DNA from: Pseudoalteromonas prydzensis
GTDB taxonomy: Bacteria > Pseudomonadota > Gammaproteobacteria > Enterobacterales > Alteromonadaceae
Reading direction: 5' to 3'
DNA: 64,000 nucleotides
NCBI RefSeq assembly: GCF_001661495.1
Contig: NZ_BDDT01000019.1
Location: 1-64,000, forward strand
The notes beneath the pieces were generated by a model. That model was given only the letters and a program-made list of their open reading frames with translations. It was not told the origin of the DNA and searched no databases. Position 1 is the first letter of the stretch. Each line of letters opens with the position of its first letter. The position numbers and the translations under genes were made by a program. Positions 51,081 through 59,736 of this stretch are shown piece after piece.

Positions 51081-51096
51081 TGAATACGTATGCAGC
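51081..51096 (+). promoter_or_regulatory. Putative LacI-type operator upstream of the GH97 gene
   Basis: The 16 bases are identical to 35845-35860 upstream of the TonB receptor/pullulanase operon. It lies 70 bp before the GH97 start codon. The dyad centre is ATACGTAT. Confidence 0.75.
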
Positions 51097-51165
51097 CATC
51101 TCGTAATCAAGGCGCTTGCGCTTTATGCTAAATGATTCAATTAGGTTACACCTCAAGGAACAGCT

Positions 51166-53208
51166 ATGCGATTACCTTTGCTACTTCTACTTGGATTTTC
51201 AAGTGCTTGCTTTGCTAAAGACGCGACGATTCAATCCCCGAACGGAAATATAAAAATAACCATTTCGGATCAGCAAGCTATGCCAAGCTATAAAATTAGC
51301 TTTAACGGCAAACATGTTATTGAAAACTCTTCTCTTGGCTTTGAATTTAAACAACAAGCCCCTTTTGCCGAGGGTTTCAAAATAACTGACGTAAAAAACG
51401 CTCAACATGACAGTCAATGGCAACAGCCTTGGGGTGAGAGAGCAACAATTATTGACCAGCATAACGAAATCGCCGTTACCTTTAGTAAAGCAGCCCCTCA
51501 CGCCGGTACTTACACAGTTCGCTTTAGAGCTTTTGATGATGGCGTAGGTTTTCGCTACGAAGTACCTAAACAGGCAGGGTTTGAAAACATCGAAATAACC
51601 AAAGAGCTTACCGAATTTGCCATTGCGGGTGCTGATAAAGCCACGGCCTGGTGGATCCCTGCGCGTGGCTGGAACCGTTATGAATATGTTTATAACACCA
51701 CCCCACTACAACAAGCTGCGTTGGTGCACACACCATTTACGTTTAAAAATGCTGACGGTGTGCATGTGAGCATTCACGAAGCAGCACTGGTTGATTACGC
51801 GGGGATGGTATTAAATCAACGCCGCCCAGGTACTCTACAAGCCGATTTAACACCTTGGTCTGATGGCATTGCGGTAAAAAAACACGGCGCGTTTAATACA
51901 CCGTGGCGCACCATTCAAATTGGCGAGAAAGCCGTTGATTTGATCAACTCAGATATTATTTTAAACCTTAACGAACCAAACAAACTCGGCGATGTGTCTT
52001 GGGTTAAACCCGGTAAATATGTCGGTATTTGGTGGGGCATGCACATCAATGAGAACACTTGGGGCAGCGGTGAAAAACATGGCGCAACCACCAAAGAAAC
52101 CAAGCGATACATGGATTTTGCGGCTACATACGGTTTTGATGGCGTATTAGTTGAAGGTTGGAATATTGGCTGGGATGGCGACTGGTTCTTCAACGGTGAT
52201 GTATTTAGCTTTACTAAACCTTACGATGATTTTGATATTGCAGAGCTTACTCGCTATGGCAAAGAAAAGGGCGTACAGCTAATCGGCCACCACGAAACCT
52301 CAGGCAACGTAACCAACTACCGCGAGCAAATGGAAGACGCCTACGCACTGTACGAAAAATCTAACGTCAGCCAAGTAAAAACGGGCTATGTAGCAGATGG
52401 TGGTAACATCAAACGTATTGATGAAAACGGTATTATCCGAAAAGAATGGCATGACGGCCAGTTTATGGTGAACGAATACCTACACAGCATAAAACTCGCT
52501 GCTAAACATAAAATTAGCATTAACACCCATGAACCAATAAAGGATACCGGCCTGCGCCGTACTTATCCAAATTGGATTGCTCGTGAAGGTGCTCGCGGCC
52601 AAGAGTTTAATGCCTGGGGCACACCGCCAAACCCACCTGAGCATATTCCAATGCTCGCTTTTACGCGTATGCTGGCAGGGCCGATGGATTTCACTCCGGG
52701 TATTTTTGATATGAGTTTTAACGGGTTAGGTGCAGATACCAACCGACCACAAACCACACTAGCCAAGCAACTTGCTTTATATGTAGTGATGTATAGCCCA
52801 ATTCAAATGGCCGCTGACTTACCGCGTAATTATTTAGCTAAGCCTGATGCGTTTCAGTTTATTCAAGACGTGCCAACTGATTGGCAGCAAAGTATTGCGC
52901 TTGATGGGGAAGTTGGCGACTACGTGGTATTTGCACGTAAAGAACGTAAACGCGATAACTATTCGGGGAACGATTGGTACTTAGGTGCAGTGACAGATGA
53001 GCAAGCCCGTAGCGTAGAAGTTAAACTCGACTTTTTAGAGCAAGGCAAAAAGTTTGAAGCACAGATTTACCGTGATGGTAAAAACGCTGAATGGAAAAAT
53101 AACCCGTATGATTTAATCATCGAAAAACGTGTTGTAACAGCGGCAGATAAATTAACCCTAAAGCTCGCCACCAGCGGCGGCACAGCGATTAGATTTAAAG
53201 CACTGTAG
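51166..53208 (+). CDS. GH97 family alpha-glucosidase (SusB-like)
   Basis: A 680-residue secreted glycosidase. The signal peptide is about 1-17. A GH97 N-terminal beta-sandwich (about 20-270) contains FRAFDDGVGFRYEVP. The TIM barrel (to about 570) has GVLVEGWNIGWDGDWF, LIGHHETSGN, and the acidic residues in NTHEPIKDTG and REGARGQEFNAWG, where Glu residues serve as catalytic base and calcium ligands in SusB. A C-terminal beta-domain ends at GTAIRFKAL. The Glu arrangement favours the inverting alpha-glucosidase subgroup rather than the retaining galactosidases. AAGGA lies 6 nt before the ATG. It likely finishes degradation of maltodextrins released by the pullulanase. Confidence 0.94.
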   Translation: MRLPLLLLLGFSSACFAKDATIQSPNGNIKITISDQQAMPSYKISFNGKHVIENSSLGFEFKQQAPFAEGFKITDVKNAQHDSQWQQPWGERATIIDQHNEIAVTFSKAAPHAGTYTVRFRAFDDGVGFRYEVPKQAGFENIEITKELTEFAIAGADKATAWWIPARGWNRYEYVYNTTPLQQAALVHTPFTFKNADGVHVSIHEAALVDYAGMVLNQRRPGTLQADLTPWSDGIAVKKHGAFNTPWRTIQIGEKAVDLINSDIILNLNEPNKLGDVSWVKPGKYVGIWWGMHINENTWGSGEKHGATTKETKRYMDFAATYGFDGVLVEGWNIGWDGDWFFNGDVFSFTKPYDDFDIAELTRYGKEKGVQLIGHHETSGNVTNYREQMEDAYALYEKSNVSQVKTGYVADGGNIKRIDENGIIRKEWHDGQFMVNEYLHSIKLAAKHKISINTHEPIKDTGLRRTYPNWIAREGARGQEFNAWGTPPNPPEHIPMLAFTRMLAGPMDFTPGIFDMSFNGLGADTNRPQTTLAKQLALYVVMYSPIQMAADLPRNYLAKPDAFQFIQDVPTDWQQSIALDGEVGDYVVFARKERKRDNYSGNDWYLGAVTDEQARSVEVKLDFLEQGKKFEAQIYRDGKNAEWKNNPYDLIIEKRVVTAADKLTLKLATSGGTAIRFKAL

Positions 53209-53211
53209 GAA

Positions 53212-53339
53212 TATCAGCTATCAGCTATCAGCTATCAGCTATCAGCTATCAGCTATCAGCTATCAGCTATCAGCTATCAGCTATCAGCTATCAGCTATCA
53301 GCTATCAGCTATCAGCTATCAGCTATCAGCTATCAGCTA
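53212..53339 (+). repeat. Heptanucleotide tandem array, 18 copies of TATCAGC
   Basis: Eighteen perfect 7-bp units run from 53212 to 53337 with TA of a partial unit, starting 3 bp after the GH97 stop codon. On the minus strand the unit GCTGATA supplies TGA and TAG stops in all three frames. It lies between convergent GH97 and envZ genes, the same setting as the GGTAAGC array. Confidence 0.97.
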
Positions 53340-53350
53340 AAAATTAAAGT

Positions 53351-53374
53351 CATGCTTACTAAAAAGCAAGCATG
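53351..53374. terminator. Weak hairpin between the heptamer array and envZ
   Basis: CATGCTT and AAGCATG form a 7-bp stem around a 10-nt loop, with GGCTTTT on the plus side and AATTTT further out on the minus side. It could end either convergent transcript. Confidence 0.4.
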
Positions 53375-53383
53375 GCTTTTAAA

Positions 53384-53397
53384 CTGACGGCTTACGG
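53384..53397 (-). repeat. Heptamer pair CCGTAAG-CCGTCAG after the envZ stop
   Basis: On the minus strand two related 7-bp units directly follow the envZ TAG codon. They differ at one base from each other and resemble the GGTAAGC unit. Confidence 0.5.
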
Positions 53398-54693
53398 CTA
53401 CTTAGGTAAATAAATTTGTGCACTTAAACCACCTTCTGGGCGATTAACAAGTTTAACTTTACCGCCGTGCATATCAATTATGCGCTTTATGATCGCCAAA
53501 CCTAAGCCGCTGCCTTCACTGCCTCTGGCTGCGTCACCTTGTTTAAACGGTTCAAATACAGTTTCTAGTTCACTCTCAGGAATACCTGGGCCATGATCAT
53601 TTACCATCACCACAGCGTATTTTTTATCGCTGCTAATCGCCGTTTCAACCTCAATATCGCCATCTGAATAACGAATAGCATTTTCAATCATATTGGTAAC
53701 AACTCGCTTAATTGCCACCATGCTTAAAGGAATATTGCCAATGCTAGGGTTTTCAGTAAAAGTGATGGTGCGTTGATGTTTTTGCTCTGAGTGCACCACT
53801 TCTGAAACAATCGCATTAAGATCTTCAAGCGCGAGCTCTTCACGTTTGTGGTGGCGTAAATACTCAATAAATTGATCAATAATGGCATTCATATCTTCAA
53901 TGTCGTAGATGATCCCTTCTCGCAGGTAATCTTCTTCATCCGACATCATTTCGGTAGCGAGGCGAATGCGTGTCAGTGGCGTACGTAAGTCATGTGAGAC
54001 ACCCGCCATCAATAATCGGCGGTCGTTTTCAAGCGCTGCAATACCCCGCGACATCTGATTAAACGCGCGAGTTACTTCAATCACTTCAGTTGAGCCATGC
54101 TCTTCAAGCTTAGTGGAAAAATCTCCAACCCCCACTTTTACTGCCGCTTGTTGTAATGCCTTTAATGGCCGGTTTAAGTGACGGGCAAACAACCAGCCCC
54201 CTAGCACACTTAAAAAGCCGATACTGGATAAATAGAAAGTTAAAAATTCGAGGTTATTTTCTTGAAAGCCAGTAAGCGGCACTTTAACCCAGTAACCCGG
54301 TGCTTGTGGTGCTTCAACCCAGTACACGAGCGGATCTGTTTGACTTATGCGCACTCGGGCCGAGCCATTTAGCTGCTCAGACATACTGCGTGATAGCATT
54401 GAATACTCACGAGTTTGACCAAGACCTTCGCTCATTGCTTGGCGCTGGGTCATAACTTCGATACCGGTTATTTCAAAAAACTTATTCGATACTTCATCGC
54501 TGATCTCAACGCCATCTTCCCAATCAATAAACACGGTTTTGATCTGCTTGGCTAAAATCAGATTAACTTGCTCGATAGTGGGCTTAACGACATAAAGGCT
54601 CACCGTGATATACGATACAACTTGGTTGATCAGCAATAATGCCGCTACCAAAAACACCGTTTGGCCAAATGCACTTTTGGGAAACATACTCAT
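53398..54693 (-). CDS. envZ: Osmolarity sensor histidine kinase EnvZ
   Basis: A 431-residue two-helix sensor kinase. The first membrane segment (about 9-30) is followed by a periplasmic domain and a second segment (about 150-170). The HAMP domain then precedes the phospho-accepting His in MAGVSHDLRTPLTRIRLATE. The ATPase domain has VVTNMIENAIRYSDGD (N box), VNDHGPGIPESE (G1) and GSGLGLAIIKRIIDMHGG (G2). It phosphorylates OmpR, whose gene ends 6 bp upstream. An alternative ATG two codons downstream cannot be excluded. Confidence 0.95.
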   Translation of the reverse strand: MSMFPKSAFGQTVFLVAALLLINQVVSYITVSLYVVKPTIEQVNLILAKQIKTVFIDWEDGVEISDEVSNKFFEITGIEVMTQRQAMSEGLGQTREYSMLSRSMSEQLNGSARVRISQTDPLVYWVEAPQAPGYWVKVPLTGFQENNLEFLTFYLSSIGFLSVLGGWLFARHLNRPLKALQQAAVKVGVGDFSTKLEEHGSTEVIEVTRAFNQMSRGIAALENDRRLLMAGVSHDLRTPLTRIRLATEMMSDEEDYLREGIIYDIEDMNAIIDQFIEYLRHHKREELALEDLNAIVSEVVHSEQKHQRTITFTENPSIGNIPLSMVAIKRVVTNMIENAIRYSDGDIEVETAISSDKKYAVVMVNDHGPGIPESELETVFEPFKQGDAARGSEGSGLGLAIIKRIIDMHGGKVKLVNRPEGGLSAQIYLPK

Positions 54694-54699
54694 ATCAGG

Positions 54700-55419
54700 T
54701 TATTTTTCACCATCAGGTACAAATACGTAACCTAAGCCCCACACAGTTTGGATGTAACGTGGATTAGCGGCATCGACTTCAATCATGCGGCGCAAGCGCG
54801 ATACTTGTACATCAATACTACGTTCTAGTGCACTGTAATCACGGCCACGTGCTAGGTTCATTAACTTATCACGGCTAAGCGGCTCTCGCGGATGTGTAAC
54901 CAGCGCTTTCAATACTGCAAATTCACCGCTGGTCAACGACATGGTTTTGTCACCTTGGCTCATTTCTCGTGTCGCTAAATTAAGTGAAAATTCCCCAAAC
55001 GTGATCTCATTTTCTTCTGCGGCAGGCGCGCCGGGTACCTCTTTGGCGCGACGGCGTAAAATAGCTTTAATACGAGCTAATAATTCTCGCGGATTAAATG
55101 GCTTTGGAATGTAGTCATCTGCGCCAAGTTCTAAGCCAATAATTCGGTCAACTTCATCACCTTTAGCGGTAAGCATTACAATGGGGATTTCATTTTCTTT
55201 TTGACGTAAACGTTGGCAAATAGATAAGCCATCTTCGCCCGGGAGCATCAAATCAAGCACCATTAAGTGGAAGTTTTCACGTTCTAGCAGGCGGTCCATT
55301 TGTTCTGAATTACCCGCTGTACGTACAATAAATCCTTGTTCTACCAAGTAGCGCTCCAACAAGCTGCGTAAGCGCATATCATCATCAACGACTAATACTT
55401 TTGTGGTTTCATGTCCCAT
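54700..55419 (-). CDS. ompR: Two-component response regulator OmpR
   Basis: A 239-residue regulator, the same length as E. coli OmpR when the ATG at 55419 is used (an in-frame ATG three codons earlier is possible). The receiver domain has acidic VVDDDMRLRSLLERYL, phospho-Asp in LMVLDLMLPGEDGL and the Lys in IPKPFNPRELLARIKA. The winged-helix output has LTSGEFAVLKALV, and RSIDVQVSRLRRMIE is the recognition helix. It controls porin and osmotic genes with EnvZ. It is divergent from greB. Confidence 0.96.
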   Translation of the reverse strand: MGHETTKVLVVDDDMRLRSLLERYLVEQGFIVRTAGNSEQMDRLLERENFHLMVLDLMLPGEDGLSICQRLRQKENEIPIVMLTAKGDEVDRIIGLELGADDYIPKPFNPRELLARIKAILRRRAKEVPGAPAAEENEITFGEFSLNLATREMSQGDKTMSLTSGEFAVLKALVTHPREPLSRDKLMNLARGRDYSALERSIDVQVSRLRRMIEVDAANPRYIQTVWGLGYVFVPDGEK

Positions 55420-55617
55420 TACTTTCATTCTTATTGTTTTGTACTGTTACTGATTAATATAAATGAAAAACTTGATAATAAAAAACTAATTAGGTCACTA
55501 GATTGTTACTGAACATTTCAAGCAGGCTTAAATACTGACAACAGTGAAAATCAGCTCGACAAGCCAACAAGATTTTTATACCTTGCTTACGTGTTTCCTA
55601 AGGTAAAAAATTGCAAC

Positions 55618-56097
55618 GTGAAAACTAATTTAGTTACCCGCGAAGGGTATTTACAGCTACAACAAGAACACGATCATTTATGGAATGTAAAACGCCCAGA
55701 AGTCACTAAAATAGTAAGTTGGGCCGCAAGCCTGGGTGATCGCTCTGAAAATGCAGACTATCAGTACAATAAGCGTTTACTTAGGCAAATAGATCGTCGC
55801 GTACGTTATTTGCGTAAGCGCATGCCCGATTTAAAAATTATTGACTATTCTCCTGAGCAAGCTGGCAAAGTGTTTTTTGGCGCATGGGTCGAAATTGAAA
55901 ATGAACAAGGTGAAATACTCAAGTTTAGAATTGTTGGCCCTGATGAGATTTATGACCGAAAAGACTATATTTCCATTGACTCACCGATGGCGCGCGCGCT
56001 ATTAAAAAAACAAGTAGACGATGAGTTTTATGTTACCACCCCGCAGGGTAAAAAAGAGTGGTACGTGAACAGCATTTATTATCCTGGTGCCGAATGA
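55618..56097 (+). CDS. greB: Transcription elongation factor GreB (GTG start)
   Basis: A 159-residue protein. The start is taken as GTG 55618, giving an N-terminus like E. coli GreB MKTPLVTREGY. The coiled-coil tip carries the acidic pair in SLGDRSENADYQYNKR, and the C-terminal FKBP-like domain has VFFGAWVEIENEQGE and IDSPMARALLKK. GreB enters the polymerase secondary channel and stimulates cleavage of backtracked RNA. An AAGG about 13 nt upstream is distant. The divergent ompR-greB order is common in gammaproteobacteria. Confidence 0.95.
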   Translation: MKTNLVTREGYLQLQQEHDHLWNVKRPEVTKIVSWAASLGDRSENADYQYNKRLLRQIDRRVRYLRKRMPDLKIIDYSPEQAGKVFFGAWVEIENEQGEILKFRIVGPDEIYDRKDYISIDSPMARALLKKQVDDEFYVTTPQGKKEWYVNSIYYPGAE

Positions 56098-56240
56098 CGC
56101 TTAGTGCAAATATAACAGTAGCCCATTTATTATTCAGATAAGGTTAATTATTGATTGTCTAAAGTGAATTTGTAGACTATAAATAAAGATACTCAAGTAA
56201 AGCATTTCGCACTTGAGTTTGGAATTGGAAGGTCGTAGTT

Positions 56241-56552
56241 ATGTCAAACGCAATACATCGCATCATAAGTAATGCCATGTTGTTTGCACTTTTACTAAGT
56301 GTGAGTTTGACTTCTGTTGCGCATGACGGTAACAATTCTAAAGAATTAGCTTCTCCAACCCCACACTACTTTGCTTGTGACACAGCAGAGCAAACCAACC
56401 CTGACTTTGACTTAGACACACAGGTTGACGGGATCTCTATCAGGGTGCTTCAACCACTCCCTGAAAATACTTCATCACTTTATGTGAGTGCTACTTTAAC
56501 ACAACCTTTTAGCCAAGCTTACCAACGTGGTCCACCTAGTTATTTAGTTTAA
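56241..56552 (+). CDS. Small exported protein, unknown
   Basis: A 103-residue protein with a clear signal peptide (AMLFALLLSVSLTSVAHD, cut near residue 27) and a mature part of about 75 residues. It is acidic, with one Cys and a short PLPENTSSLYVSATLTQPF segment. No family is recognised. A strong GGAAGG lies 8 nt before the ATG, supporting translation. The CBS-domain gene follows after 50 bp in the same direction. Confidence 0.65.
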   Translation: MSNAIHRIISNAMLFALLLSVSLTSVAHDGNNSKELASPTPHYFACDTAEQTNPDFDLDTQVDGISIRVLQPLPENTSSLYVSATLTQPFSQAYQRGPPSYLV

Positions 56553-56602
56553 TTTATTGCTTAAAAACTTTATTAAATTTAATAACATAATTGGTGATTA
56601 CT

Positions 56603-57184
56603 ATGGCTAACTTTAAAGAACTTCGTACTCAAGATATTTCTAAAGGCGTTTTATCTCATACTTACAGTGAAACTCAGCCGTTAATTGATTTAACGTCTCC
56701 GGCTCTAAAAATGGTGAATAATTTCACTCAAAAAGATCCGTTACGCGCGCACTTTGAAACCAGCATTGTGGATGCATTAAAACAAATAACCAGCCAACAT
56801 ACCGACTTTATTCTGGTGGTCGATGACAACGAAAAACTTGTGGGCATAGCCTCTAGTGCCGATTTACAAAGCTCAAAAATAATGATCTTAGCACAGCGCT
56901 TAAATGTCGCGCGCAATGAAGTTAGCTTACGTCACGTAATGACTCCGCTTAGTCATTTGACGGGTGTGAGCATGCAAAGCTTAAGCTATGCATGTATCGG
57001 AGATGCGCTACAAACGATGGAGCAAAACGGCATTATGTTTTTATTAGCTACCACAGCACACAATGAGATCTGTGGTTTGATCTCTGCGCGTGAGATTGCA
57101 AAAACATTGCAAATTCCGGTTCATATTAGCCCAATTGCTCACTCATTTAGTGAAGTAATGGAACATATTGAACACCCTCATTAA
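56603..57184 (+). CDS. CBS-domain pair protein
   Basis: About 193 residues. Two CBS motifs are present: TSIVDALKQITSQHTDFILV with VDDNEKLVGIASSADLQ, and SYACIGDALQTMEQNGIMFL with HNEICGLISAREIAKTL. They are separated by LRHVMTPLSHL. CBS pairs bind adenine nucleotides and regulate partners; none is evident here. The ATG at 56603 is preferred over an upstream TTG. A strong terminator follows. Confidence 0.85.
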   Translation: MANFKELRTQDISKGVLSHTYSETQPLIDLTSPALKMVNNFTQKDPLRAHFETSIVDALKQITSQHTDFILVVDDNEKLVGIASSADLQSSKIMILAQRLNVARNEVSLRHVMTPLSHLTGVSMQSLSYACIGDALQTMEQNGIMFLLATTAHNEICGLISAREIAKTLQIPVHISPIAHSFSEVMEHIEHPH

Positions 57185-57217
57185 GCACGGATACATGTTT
57201 AATTGAGTCCCCTCTTG

Positions 57218-57261
57218 AAAAGGCCTTAAAGTATATAAATAGCATGCTTTAAGGCCTTTTT
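57218..57261 (+). terminator. Intrinsic terminator after the CBS gene
   Basis: AAAAGGCCTTAAAG and CTTTAAGGCCTTTTT are perfectly complementary around an AT-rich 14-nt loop and end in a T-run, 34 bp after the stop codon. Confidence 0.88.
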
Positions 57262-57347
57262 ATTAAGCCCTGCTGTGATATTATTCAAGCAATTATTTAC
57301 GCCAAAACTCTCGTTCTGGTCTTCAAATTGTTTAATAAGGTTTTTGC

Positions 57348-59681
57348 ATGAGCAATATCTCTGCACGTTTAGCCACTGAGCTAAATGCTCAAGAGCAACA
57401 AGTTGTTGCTGCTACAAAATTACTCGATGAAGGTTCAACCGTACCTTTTATCGCCCGCTATCGTAAAGAAGTAACGGGGGGGTTAGACGATACCCAATTA
57501 CGTTTACTAGAGCAGCGCTTATCTTACTTACGTGAACTTGAAGAACGTAGAGCGTTTATTTTAGCGACCATCAAATCACAAGATAAGCTCACTGCTAGTT
57601 TAGCGGCGGATATTAATAATGCAGATAGTAAAACTGAGTTAGAAGATCTGTATTTACCTTACAAGGCCAAGCGCCGCACTAAAGGCCAAATAGCAATTGA
57701 AGCTGGTCTTGAGCCTCTCGCTGATGCGCTTTTCAAAGATGCTTCATTAGATCCTGAACAACAAGCAACACGTTATTTAAACCCAGAAGCGGGCTTTGCC
57801 GACGAAAAAACAGTACTGGATGGCGCTAAATTTATTTTAATGGAACGCTTTGCCGAAGATGCAAAACTGCTAGCAAAATTCCGTAATCACATTAGCCAGC
57901 ATGGCCAAATTGAAGCAAGTATTATTGCAGGTCAAGAACAAGCTGGCGCTAAATACCGTGATTACTTTGATCATCAAGAAGCCCTTAAAAAAGTGCCTTC
58001 GCACCGTGCATTAGCTATGCTGCGCGCGCGTAATGAGGGTGTTTTACAACTGAGTATTAATCCAGAGCCAAGCTCAGAAAACCCAGCTCATATGTGTGCC
58101 GTAATGATTGCCGATCACTACCGCCTTGATATTAATAACCAAGCAGCAAGTGCATGGTTGCTTGGCGTTGTGCAATGGGCATGGAAAATTAAACTGGGTC
58201 TGCATTTAGAGAATGAATTTTTAGCGGCGATGCGCGAAAAAGCAGAAACCGGTGCTATTGATGTCTTTGCGAAAAACTTAAAAGACTTATTGATGGCGGC
58301 TCCTGCTGGCGCACGTACTACTTTAGGGCTTGATCCTGGTTTACGCACGGGCTGTAAAATTGCCGTCGTGGATAGCACAGGTAAATTACTGGCAACGCAA
58401 ACAATTTTCCCACATGCACCGCAAAACCATTGGGATAAATCAGTACGTACGCTAGAGCAACTATGTCGTCAACATAAGGTCGAGCTAATCGCCATTGGTA
58501 ACGGTACTGCATCACGTGAATCGGACAAACTGGTTGCTGAACTTATCAAAGCGAACAGCGAGCTTAAACTAAATAAAATCATGGTTAGCGAAGCCGGTGC
58601 ATCGGTGTATTCAGCATCAGAATTTGCCGCTAATGAGTTTCCTGATCTAGATGTTTCATTACGTGGCGCAGTGTCTATTGCTCGCCGCCTGCAAGACCCA
58701 CTTGCCGAACTGGTTAAAGTTGAGCCTAAATCAATTGGTGTAGGCCAATACCAACACGATGTATCGCAAAGCCAACTAGGACAAACGCTAACTTCTGTAG
58801 TAGAAGACTGTGTTAACTCGGTAGGTGTCGATTTAAATATGGCCTCTGTGCCTCTGCTTGCTCGCGTATCAGGGCTAAATAAAACCTTAGCGCAAAACAT
58901 TGTTAATTACCGCGATACTCATGGCTCATTCACTAAGCGCTCAGAACTGAAAAAAGTTGAACGTTTAGGGCCAAAAGCATTTGAGCAAGCAGCCGGATTC
59001 TTAAAAATTAGTAATGGTAGCGATCCGCTTGATAAGTCATCCGTTCACCCGGAAGCCTACCCTGTTGTTAAGCGTATTTGTGAGCAAAATAGCCTAGATG
59101 TTACTCAACTTATAGGTAATTCTGAACTACTTAATAAGTTAGTCGCTAACGACTACACGGATGAAAAATTTGGCTTGCCGACCGTCACCGACATCATTAG
59201 TGAACTGGATAAACCAGGCCGAGATCCACGCCCTGATTTTAAAACCGCTGAATTTAAAGCCGGTGTTGAAAACATTAGTGACTTAAAACCAGGGATGATT
59301 TTAGAAGGCGTTGTTTCTAACGTTGCTAACTTTGGTGCGTTTGTTGATGTGGGTGTACACCAAGATGGCCTAGTGCATATTTCAGCAATTACTAATAAAT
59401 TTATTTCTGATCCGCGTGAAGTGGTTAAAGCTGGTGATATTGTAAAAGTAAAAGTAGTGGAAGTTGACGCTGCCCGTAAACGTATTAGTTTTACCATGCG
59501 TTTGGACGATGACATTGATACTAGCAACAAGCCCGCGCCATCAGCCAGTCAAAAGCCGCAAGCTAATAGTCGTAACAATGCTCAACAACCCCGCGCTGCT
59601 AAACCAAAACGAGATACCGGTAATGCAATAATGGGTAATGCATTTGCAGACGCCTTCGCAAATGCAAAAGTGAAAAAATAA
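57348..59681 (+). CDS. tex: Tex family transcription accessory protein
   Basis: A 777-residue protein with the Tex order. The N-terminal helical region has STVPFIARYRKEVTGGLDDT. The YqgF/RNase H-like domain has TTLGLDPGLRTGCKIAVVDS. The helix-hairpin-helix region contains VNSVGVDLNMASVPLLARVS and GPKAFEQAAGFLKI. A C-terminal S1 RNA-binding domain (about 650-720, LKPGMILEGVVSNVANFGAF) precedes a Gln/Lys-rich tail. It binds nucleic acid and is related to eukaryotic Spt6. AAGG lies 7 nt before the ATG. It is monocistronic. Confidence 0.96.
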   Translation: MSNISARLATELNAQEQQVVAATKLLDEGSTVPFIARYRKEVTGGLDDTQLRLLEQRLSYLRELEERRAFILATIKSQDKLTASLAADINNADSKTELEDLYLPYKAKRRTKGQIAIEAGLEPLADALFKDASLDPEQQATRYLNPEAGFADEKTVLDGAKFILMERFAEDAKLLAKFRNHISQHGQIEASIIAGQEQAGAKYRDYFDHQEALKKVPSHRALAMLRARNEGVLQLSINPEPSSENPAHMCAVMIADHYRLDINNQAASAWLLGVVQWAWKIKLGLHLENEFLAAMREKAETGAIDVFAKNLKDLLMAAPAGARTTLGLDPGLRTGCKIAVVDSTGKLLATQTIFPHAPQNHWDKSVRTLEQLCRQHKVELIAIGNGTASRESDKLVAELIKANSELKLNKIMVSEAGASVYSASEFAANEFPDLDVSLRGAVSIARRLQDPLAELVKVEPKSIGVGQYQHDVSQSQLGQTLTSVVEDCVNSVGVDLNMASVPLLARVSGLNKTLAQNIVNYRDTHGSFTKRSELKKVERLGPKAFEQAAGFLKISNGSDPLDKSSVHPEAYPVVKRICEQNSLDVTQLIGNSELLNKLVANDYTDEKFGLPTVTDIISELDKPGRDPRPDFKTAEFKAGVENISDLKPGMILEGVVSNVANFGAFVDVGVHQDGLVHISAITNKFISDPREVVKAGDIVKVKVVEVDAARKRISFTMRLDDDIDTSNKPAPSASQKPQANSRNNAQQPRAAKPKRDTGNAIMGNAFADAFANAKVKK

Positions 59682-59691
59682 CCGGTAAAAA

Positions 59692-59725
59692 AACGCCACA
59701 AATTGAGTTTGTGGCGTTGTTTTTC
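59692..59725. terminator. Bidirectional terminator between tex and the first barrel paralog
   Basis: AACGCCACAAA and TTTGTGGCGTT pair around TTGAG, with T-runs on both sides. The same 11-bp stem occurs at 60506-60532 after the second barrel paralog. Confidence 0.92.
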
Positions 59726-59736
59726 ATAACTAAAAA

